Positions 54,798 through 64,000 of a stretch of DNA of 64,000 nucleotides are shown here, one piece after another. Location: contig NC_063264.1 in assembly GCF_019578655.1 (NCBI RefSeq), forward strand, positions 24,761,688-24,825,687, read 5' to 3'. The notes under the pieces were generated by a model. It worked only from the letters and a program-made list of their open reading frames with translations. It made no database searches and was not told where the DNA came from. Position numbers and translations under genes: made by a program. Within the stretch, counting starts at the first letter, position 1. Every line of letters starts with the position of its first letter. Origin of the DNA: Ricinus communis (Eukaryota > Streptophyta > Magnoliopsida > Malpighiales > Euphorbiaceae).

Positions 54798-55291
54798 GAG
54801 CATCTCTAATAATATTTTTTATTTTAAAAATTATAATTTTTATAATAAAAATTATTTTAAAAATTTTAAAATATAAAAAATAAAATATTTTATTTAAATT
54901 CAATAAACTCTTTATATTGTATATTTTATTTTATTTTAATTTCCATAAACATTAAAAATTTTAATTTTTAATTTTTTTTCAATAGAATAATAGAACTTAC
55001 AAATATCAATTAATCATGTACTTAAAAATCTGTAGTGCATTTATTAAATATAAAATAGAGTATGAAGTTTGACTCTTTATATATAGAGAATTAAATTGAT
55101 TTTCTACTTTATATTTAAAAAATAAAAAATATATTGAAATATTATTTTATGATATAACTTTTTTAAATAAAAAATTTGATATATATAAAGAGTAATCTGT
55201 GTGTATATTTAAAAAAATAAAAAAATATGGTACTACTTTATAAAATCTAAAAGGATTGATAAAAAATATTAAAAAGCAGAAAGTTGGAGAT
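54798..55291. mobile_element. MITE-like element
   Basis: Begins GAGCATCTCTAAT and ends with TTGGAGAT, inverted relative to ATCTCYAA, around a very AT-rich body with no coding. This looks like the common plant GAGCATCTCYAA class. Boundaries are approximate. Confidence 0.35.
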
Positions 55292-55658
55292 TTTCTTTTT
55301 GTAATTGGGTCAATAAAAAATAATTTAACAATTCTTAAAAGCTATTTTATAATTTATTTTCTTTTAAATATTAGCTGAACTGAATTTAATTTATTATTTT
55401 TAACCTGTCTACTTTCTTTTCATAGGATGAGTTAACCCCTCAAATGGAGTAATTTAAACCAGAAAAGCAAATTTTGAATTAAATTGGCTTAAAAAGTTAA
55501 AAAAAAAGAAGAGAAAGGGTAAAGAAAAGGGCGAAACTGAATTTATGTGATGACTTAAGGGGCCAAATTGAACCTTATTCGCCGAGAATTTTGCTCTTCT
55601 TCTTCAGACTTTAGTTTGTTGCTAAGAGGAAATTAAAATTAGTGACTTGGGAGTGGAA

Positions 55659-58600
55659 ATGTACAGTTGTGGAAGTGCAAGTGAAACCCTGCAATGGATA
55701 AACGCCATTATCGAATTCATAAAACCTTACTTGAATTCGATCATAAACGCTCATGTTGTCAATTTCTTCAACGACAAACTTTGGGAATCCATTGATCAAC
55801 AATGGATTCATTGCCTCCGTCATGAACCTCTTCAAAATCTTCTCCTTCTTCCCTCTGGTGTCTTTCAGGTAACACTCTAACTTAATAGTTTACTCTTTCT
55901 TTTGCTTAGTGTTGCTAGAATCTGATTGTTTTAATAATAAGAAAAAGGCATTTCCAAATAAATGGAAACCATGATGACTAAGTTTGTGGATTTTATTTTA
56001 AAAGGACCACTGGCCTCCTTCTCTTAAAGAATTTGTAATGAGCATGAGGTCTCTCATGTTTTCTCGAGAGCAGGTGGACTTGGCAAAGGTACTTTATGTT
56101 TTTCATTTTCAATTATTTTTATATGATTTTTCTTCTTGATACGCTATGAGCTTGCATATTGCATTCTGTTGATTTTTTAAAAATCAAATTCAATTCTTAT
56201 TTACGAGTTTGTTGCAGGTGTTGCCTGGACTGAACATCACATCGCTTAATACTGTTCTTTCGCAAGGCATGAATATGAAGAAAAAGCATGAAGTAATTTC
56301 TTTCTTAAGTGGAGAACACCATGGATTTTTTTTATTTTTAAAAGCTTACATTGCTAAAGACCTAATACTCAATATTTAGTTTCTCTTTTCCTTCTTTGTG
56401 ATTTTACTCCTCAGTTTAATAAGGGAAATGATTTGGTGTGAGCAGGTAGAAGTTCTTTCCGCTGTTGTTAGTTCTATTGCAAACAGTGTGAGTGCTCAAA
56501 CAATTGTTGATGTTGGTGCTGGCCAGGTCTGCCCTCTTTCTAGTCTTTGGCTTTTACTTCCTGGATGCAACATGCTTATTCTAGAAGCACTTGACATATT
56601 TTTTTTTTTTCATATCATCTAATGTATTAGGCGTAAATGGTGGTCCTGGCATTAGTGAAATTTCTTTTTACCTAATTGGTTTGAGATATGTATAAAGTAG
56701 TTGGGTATAAGGATTTTAAAAAGGCTTCAGGATTTGTAACCTAAAAAATAAAGTAGAGCTTTACCCTAAAATGTAAGAATTTTTGCATGAAACTTATTAT
56801 GCAAATAAGTCCATTTGTTAGGAATTTTGCTAAAATTTGTTAGAGATTCAGGAGCTGAAATTAAAATAAAAATTATTGATTAAGGGTTACTATTCACGAG
56901 CTAGTAGTTGTTGTTACCGTGTCCAATTTTTCTTAAGTCTGATTGAATTAAACTTTCAGGGTTATCTTGCACAAGTTCTTTCCTTCCAGTATAATCATTC
57001 TGTAGTTGCTATTGACGCTTCTTCTCATCATGGAAAGGTAACAGACGCACGTGCAGAACGGATAAAGAAACATTATGCAGCTCAGATGCGTAAATCTGGG
57101 TATGAACTGCAATAAATTTTGCTTTTATTTGTGTAGTAATATTATTCTGCATAAGATAGCGTATGGTATGTAATTCAGAACCAAGAAGAAATGTTTATGT
57201 TCTTGGCCTCACTGAGTAGTTCCATCATTATCTGATAGGTTTGTGGGGCATGTGTGCAACCAATTTTGTTTTGTTTAAGTTTTCTATAGAACTTTTAGGT
57301 TGCAGTGTTATTCAACTCCGCATAAATGCAAAATTTAAAGTAATGTTTTGATTTTACAAACATACTAAAATTCCAAAGAATGTTTACCATTGTATCTAGC
57401 TGATCTGGTTACTCCACTTAAGATAGTTGGGTTGTTTTTTTTTCTGGTCCATCAAGGATAGTTATTGTCTTGGCTTGTTAGGCACTTTGGTGCTGTTTCC
57501 TTGCTTGTGTTTGCATTAGCCATTAGGATGGAGATTTTCTGAATTGTTTTCACCCATTTGATTGGCTTAAACATGTGATGTCTCTTCAACTGAGTACTTT
57601 GTCTTTCCTTGTATAAGGATTAGTCTTCCAGTGCATATAGGCCAAGTCTTGGACCTTGGTACAAGTCGGAGCTGCCTGTAAATTGTAACATGAAATATCT
57701 TTGTAACACAAGCCAGATAAGAGCAAATTACAGGTATAATATAATTGATTTTGCGAGTGTTTAGCAAAACTGGGATTTGGATGCAGTGGGCTGAACGCCA
57801 ATTTGAGTGGTCTTGTGAAGTTGTGATCTCTTTGTTTCTTATGAAGATTTCTTTTATTATCTTCACCTGTATAAATAGAGCTTAAAACCAAACCATGTTA
57901 ATTTCCTATGCGCGCTTGAATCTCATGCCATCTTATTTTTCTGCCTACCAATTGATAACTCCAAGGGGGTGTCACACTGCATGCATCTTTGTTCTCTTGT
58001 TGCTTATTTGCTTTTTGTGTACCTTATATTTGTTAACAGCTTCATTTGCCTCCCTTCTCCTTTCTTAGTTCAGGAAACTCAGTTCCCAATGTACCTAAGA
58101 CAATTACATGCCGTATTATGTCCAACGACATGTTGAAAGCATTGACTAACATGTCAGTTAATGTGGATGAAGTCGAGCAGCCCAAACTGAGTAAGCAAGA
58201 TTCGGATGATAAGACTTCATTTGTACTTGCTGGATTACATGCTTGTGGTGATCTTTCAGTAACAATGCTGAAGTGAGTGCTGATTTCTACCTTAAATCTT
58301 TTCTATTTGATTAACCTAATTCTTACATGTGATATGGGGGAAGCGACTATAAATTATGCCTCTTTGATGCAGATAAACAAAAGCTTAAGAAAAACAAAGT
58401 TCAAAGAATTCAGAAATTTAGAGTCAGGGTTAAGTCTTTTACAATTTTCAATATTCAGAGTTATTTCTGTAGTTTCCAATTTTGCTGGAACAGTAGTTTT
58501 GAATTCTCTGGGAATCTTTATTTTTATTTTAATTCTTATTTAAGAGTCTTTGTTGGTTTAGTATTTTCCTAGTTAGTTTTAGTTTATAATTCTCCTAGTT

Positions 58601-61600
58601 TAGGATTTCCGATCCTAGTAATGTTTGGATAGTTTTTAGTCTATAAATAACTAGGTTTTTAATAATGCAGAGTTTTGTTTGGTAAAGATTATGGCAATTT
58701 TGCTATTTTAGAATTGTGCGACTCAATTCAATACTAGGTGCGAGTCTCAGAAGCCTTTTCATTCTTTTCTCTTGTCTCTACAAATGGATCTGAATTTTAA
58801 TTCCCAAATCATCAATTTTTCTGCAAGTAAACATAGAATAGTTTTACCTAAATTTCCTACATCACTGTTGTATGGAAATCATCTGGAAAGGAAGTTGTGC
58901 ATAAGATGGAAATGATGATTAATTGATATTTGCCAAATTCACTATTCTATGTCTTTGTGTTTACATCTTATAAAATTTACCTATTTTGGATTAATAATCA
59001 AGGCAAATTTTTATGTTTATCATTGAGCTGGATGCATTGAGGTTTTAGAAGCAGTACTCATTGTAACCGTTACTTTCAAGCTATGGTATCACCATCCACC
59101 CTTAACTTGATTGTAAAAGAAAAAGAGAAAAGGCATGACAAGACATAGGCCTTTGGTATGTAGTGAATCTTGAATTATTATTTCCATATCCATCGACCAA
59201 AATAGGGTTTGCTAGTTTTGTTTAGCTCATGTAACTTTGAGTAAAAAATTGTAAGTACTGTTATTATATAGTATTCACATTTTTGTTCTTTTGGTTTATG
59301 TAATATTTTCATGCATATGTGTTTATTGGGTCAGGACCTTTTTGGAGTGTAAAGAGGTCAAAGCAGTTGTTAGCATTGGGTGCTGCTACAACTTGCTATC
59401 AGAAGAATGTTTGGATGCTGCTGATTCTCATTGTGGTTTTCCAATGAGTTCTGGTGTTAAGTCTGCAGGCATATCACTTGGGAAGAATTCACGTGATCTT
59501 GCTTGTCAGGTGCATGCATATTTTTGTTCTTTTTAATTTACTTATTTATTTATATTTTGCTTTTCAACTTCGATAGTAATATGAAGCAATATCATATGAA
59601 TGCAATCTACCATAAGAATTTCCGTTTTATTGGGTGATCAACTGATTGCACCAATGCATTTAAAGCTGAATCACAAAGGGTTCCGTGTGGGTTTCAGCAT
59701 GGCTAAGCAAATCATGTTGTGAAATTGGGAATTTAAAAGTAAGGCACTTGATACGAATTACAATAAAGCTTCAGAAGTTATTGGCCCATGCAGCTTGATA
59801 TTATCTGACTATTTGTGGACATGCTTGCTGGGCCCAGCCAACTTCACAGTTCTTGGTCTACCTATTCTGTAATGATAGTTTTTTAAAATTTTTTTTATAT
59901 ATATATCACGGCTTATAAGATTGGTTATAGAAAAGAGAAATGGTAAATAATCATTAATGCTTTATCATACAGCATAGAAATCTTTTATTCTTGTTAGTGA
60001 TGGAGCTAAACTTAAGACAATCCTTCTTTTTTTTTTTTTTGTAGTATACAAAGGTCAAATATTCAACCAAGATTCATGAACTGAACTAAATTCACCTCTC
60101 TAGTCCAATTAATTCCAGAGCATTCACACTGAGACTTCCAAGATTAGCAAGTAAACAAAATATCTTATTTCCTAGCTTCAAATATCAGAATACCAGTCAA
60201 CAATTTGGAGAGCAATCTCTGACAACTATATTTTGGGGTTTATCACATTAGATAGTTTGCAACAATTACAGAAGTTGCTCAAGTGTTACCTAGATATCAA
60301 TTAAATGACAGAACATATTTTTATTAATTAGTGTAAGTTCTCTGTATAAGGCTGCAAATTGTTCATGAGTGTTTTTAAAATTGGACCAGTGAGCGAACTT
60401 GTGCTGTCCTGACTGGAGTAATGAAAATTAATTAAATTTTACTTTTGATAATATAACATGGTAAATACAATAGACTAATAGTAATTTATTGAGTTTTAAA
60501 GGTCCAAAACAAGAAGATAACCAACAAAATATCAATTTCAAAGTATAGAATACTTTTTTGTAAACTGCAGTGTAAACTTTGTAAAGAACGGTAGAAAGCC
60601 AACTTAGGGAATTAGGTTAAGTAATATGGAATATGGAGTGATGGTAACATGATGATCAAAAAGTCCAAAAGTATTATATCATGTTTTAGCTTCCTTGTTA
60701 TTGTTGATCTACAACTAGTATAATTAAAACACATTGTAAAATGACTTTCTAAAAGAATGTTTTGAGCTGTACCACTGCTTATTCTCATAATATAATGTGG
60801 CAGACTTAGAGATGACTATTTGCATAATGTTAATGTGGAGTGAAGGGACTATGTTGTTGATGTCTGTTATTCATCTTGTATATATAGTGGGTCTTGATAA
60901 TACTAGACAACTTGGAACCTTTCCTTAGAAATGATTTTTGTGGCATCCATTTCCTATTAGCATTGGTAGTAAGAGCTTTGAGTTTGTATCTTCACTTCCA
61001 TTTTGTATTAGCTTTATTTTCTAACCCCATGCCGGCACACTAAGGAATCTCACTTCGTGGAACTTCACTGGAGCCTTGTTAGGCATCGGATTTTCTTTTC
61101 TGATTTGTGATAGAGGTGAAGCATGCAGAGTACAAAGGGCCATCCTAGGGTGCAAAGGCCAAAGGTTTATGTGACTAGGAAGCCTTTGCCTAAGTCATGG
61201 ACTTCTTTCTTGGAAATGATGCACACAAAGTTCATAGACAAGAAGAGTCTACAAACAATGAGTCTAGTTGTGAATTTCATTGACTTATATTAATTGAATA
61301 CCCCTCTTCAACTTTTGTGATATTCATGTATAACAAAAAATATTCTTGAGTGAAGAATATTTATCTAAAAAAGTAGGGACTCAAGAAGCCAATAAGAAAG
61401 GACTGCCTGTTATTGAAGTATTACGACCTTACCAATCTTGTATATTGTTTGATTTGATTCTTAACACAGTGCTATTTTTTTATTTGTTTAGAGTGCGGAC
61501 AGATGGCGAAGTCTCGACAAAGATGTTGGTCTTCAAAATTTTGAGTTGCATGCTTTTCGTGCTGTATTTCAGATGGTACGTACTTCTATTTTATATCTTT

Positions 61601-64000
61601 CTAATGGCTCTATTATTTAATTCTTGAAAACGTGGTTAATATGCAATTTATTTTGTTTACATTTGATTCTGCCATATATCCTTCTATTTCTGTTTGTGCT
61701 TGTGGAAAACTGTTTCGAGTGGTGTATTAAAAAGATTTCATGGTTTTAAAATTCTACTTATCATTCTATGCTATTTGCATCATCAAGCGCATTATTATTT
61801 TGCAAATTCTTACACTTGAGTTCACTGTCATTGGTAGGGTGGAAAGAGGAGGAAAATAGAAGGTGAATAAGCCAATAAGGAAAATGAAACAATTGAGAAG
61901 TGAAAAGAAAGTAAGGGAAGCGAAGTCGAAAAATTAGAATTTTATGAAATGGAGAGAAAACTTGTAGAAAATATAACACATCGCTTGCTGTTTTTAAAAA
62001 CTATTCCCTTCACTTTGCAACACAATAGAGGCCAATAACCAGTTAATGATTCATCATTTGCGTAATATAACTTGCTAAACAATCATCTCTAGACCAATTA
62101 TTTGTTTTCATATTGTCAGCACTTCATCTTTTGAGAAAACAAGTCTATTTAAATTGTTCAAATAAATGCCTGCTCATGGTTGGGTACCTTAACTAATGTC
62201 AAGGACCTATTCTATAGAATGCGTTTTACCCTTTACTGCATTGCTTCATTTAGAAATCTATATTAGATTATGAGTTGGTGATTGAAAATCAAAGTATATT
62301 TCTAGCCATACATTACACTTCTCCATAAATTATGCTGAAAGTTGAACACAAACCTTCATGTGATGCTTGGTTCAATTTTTTGCACAAGCCACAAAGTTGA
62401 ACTACTTTAAAGAAAATTCGAAATATAGGCTGAAATTCTGGAAATTCATCAGAAAGGGAAGAATTAGGATAAAAATCAAGATACATTGGACATGGTAATG
62501 AAAATCTTTTGCCATGACATATGGAATTGTGCCTTAGGTTCAAAGGATGAGATTATATCGGACTAGATAAAACAACAGTACTGGATGGAACCAAAAAAAC
62601 TTTTGTCTTGTCTAATATTTAGTGTGGAATAGAAAAGAAAGGACAAAAAGAATATGAAATGCTTACAATGCTTTTATTCCTTTTTAATATCTTGCATTTT
62701 TTTTAAATATATACTAAACCAATAATTTAATAGTAAACAACAAAAATATATAAATATGTATATTCTAAGAATTAAGTGTTAAAGTTTTTAATTCTTCTGT
62801 ATAAGAGATAAATAAAATTTTATTTAATTATTATTCAAAAATATTTAGCAAATTTATTTTGTTTTTAATTGATGTTTTATATTTGTTATATTGAAGTTAT
62901 GTTAATATTTTATTTTGTAAAGGTAATAAAAACAAATTGATGTGAAATATTTTATGAATAATGAAGGGTATGATTACATAAGCAAAAAGTGTCACAAAAA
63001 ATCTCTGTTGGGACAAGACAAGAGAAGTGTCCTGTCCCATAAACCAAACATTCATAGGATGGGGCATGATTGGACTGGGTACATAAGGTGGGACTTTTTA
63101 TCCTAGTAGTGATTCTTAATAATTAATTCTTGCCATATGTTTGGCAAATTAGATATCTTTTTATTTTAAATGGTCAAAATGAATTCTAGGAAAAAGATCC
63201 TTTAGATCTCTTTCCTTCTTTTCTTTTACAATTAATTTAATATCGTAATTTTTTTTCCTTTAGTTTTTTACTATTCCTTTAGATTGTATAGACCTTTTTA
63301 TTTTTGTCGATTTATGTGTGTGTATTTATTTAATAAATACTTTTTTAGAATTATTTATTAAATATTTGAATAAAAGTGTAAGAGATGAAATAAATGACAA
63401 GATGATTATAGTCATTTCAAGTGTTTACTTATCCTTTTGTCATGTCTTGTATAAAACTTTTCTTGTCTCATCCAATGCTATCTTGTCCTGTCTAGTCCCA
63501 TTGGTCTTGTCCATATACCAAACACGCCCTCTATGTTCACTAGCGATCAAATGCTTATTATAGATTGAAATCATGGACTCCATGTATTGATGGATGCAAA
63601 TAGGCAAGATTAAACTAAGAGATCTAATAAGGAATATTCTGGTCTGGATTCTTGTTACTGCACCATTGTTAGAGAGGACATGGAAGGTGCAAAACCTTTC
63701 CTTGGGAATTATTTTTAGTTCTTTTTGTTAAAATCTATTTTATTAAATAGTTAGATAAAGGATTTTATTGCTTTGGACAGGTATGTGTACTATGGTGCTC
63801 ATAATGCACGTGCAGAATATGCATGTAGAGATTTTTGTTTAATCAATTTGAAGCTCTCAAATAACATATCAATGTTAAACACCCTTAATCATTGCAAAGG
63901 AAAAGAAAAATGAAAATACTGTTTTCCCATAATCATGCATAATAAATTTGAATATTTTTTCTGACAAACAAAAATTAGTGCAAGTTAGTAGGATGGCAGG
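55659..64000 (+). CDS. METTL25-like SAM-dependent methyltransferase, 3' part outside the window
   Basis: Eight exons, 55659-55868, 56005-56088, 56218-56292, 56446-56526, 56960-57099, 58069-58272, 59335-59509 and 61492-61575, all GT-AG and in phase, give the first 351 residues. Landmarks are the SAM motif I VDVGAGQGYLAQVL (144-157), the acidic strand VVAIDAS, GLHACGDLS (252-260) and the family mark VVSIGCCYNLLSEE (277-289), then RAVFQM before a splice donor. This is the METTL25/RRNAD1-like family, known in plants as an uncharacterised SAM methyltransferase; its substrate is not established and cannot be told here. I used the ATG at 55659 because the in-frame codon 12 bp upstream is TTG. No later exon was found up to 64000, so intron 8 exceeds 2.4 kb and the C-terminus is outside. 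Confidence 0.9.

Noticed and set aside
63779..63860. Possible ninth exon of the METTL25-like gene after GGACAG
   Set aside because: The translation does not continue the family after RAVFQM, and no good donor follows.
1..64000. CRISPR arrays, prophage, tRNA and rRNA genes
   Set aside because: No regularly spaced repeats and no tRNA or rRNA signature found by eye; the window is plant nuclear DNA.

Overview
This window is nuclear DNA from a dicot plant. It is very AT-rich and gene-poor, the genes carry many small introns with GT-AG borders, the CDS families are plant-specific, and the space between genes is full of Helitrons, Ty1/copia remnants, a solo LTR and microsatellites. The protein families and repeats would fit a Malpighiales/Euphorbiaceae genome, but that assignment is weak. 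No bacterial, CRISPR or phage feature is present.

Five protein genes are supported. (1) 3561-6552, minus: a five-exon NPF (NRT1/PTR) transporter, closest to NPF7.1. (2) 15638-16762, plus: an intronless AP2+B3 (RAV family) repressor-type transcription factor. (3) 41863-44532, plus: a seven-exon NSE4, the kleisin of the SMC5/6 complex. (4) 45566-50529, minus: a twelve-coding-exon plastid enoyl-ACP reductase, convergent with NSE4. (5) 55659 to beyond the window end, plus: a METTL25-like SAM-dependent methyltransferase with its first eight exons visible. These genes share no pathway; this is an ordinary plant gene neighbourhood.

Region by region: 1-3000 is AT-rich DNA with two inverted copies of a small Helitron family. 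3006-3240 is a decayed chloroplast psbA fragment. 3241-7280 is the NPF gene with its 5'UTR intron and TATA box. 7281-15637 is intergenic DNA with a SINE-like piece and a three-copy cassette that approaches the RAV promoter. 16763-24660 is intergenic DNA with a duplicated RAV 3' flank, a broken GRF-zinc-finger-like gene and long microsatellites. 24680-29490 is a minus-strand copia remnant. 30625-31319 is the best preserved Helitron. 33980-37165 is a plus-strand copia remnant. 37315-40134 is a 2.8-kb solo LTR with a perfect 5-bp target duplication. 40140-55658 holds the NSE4/ENR pair and repeat-bearing intergenic DNA, followed by the METTL25-like gene.

I did not find an undescribed molecular system. 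The observations most worth a second look are the stop-containing duplicate of NSE4 exon 5 inside intron 4, the E2F-type site upstream of NSE4, the local Helitron family including an inverted pair, the repeated cassette upstream of the RAV gene, the psbA insertion, and the intact solo LTR with a GC-rich core.
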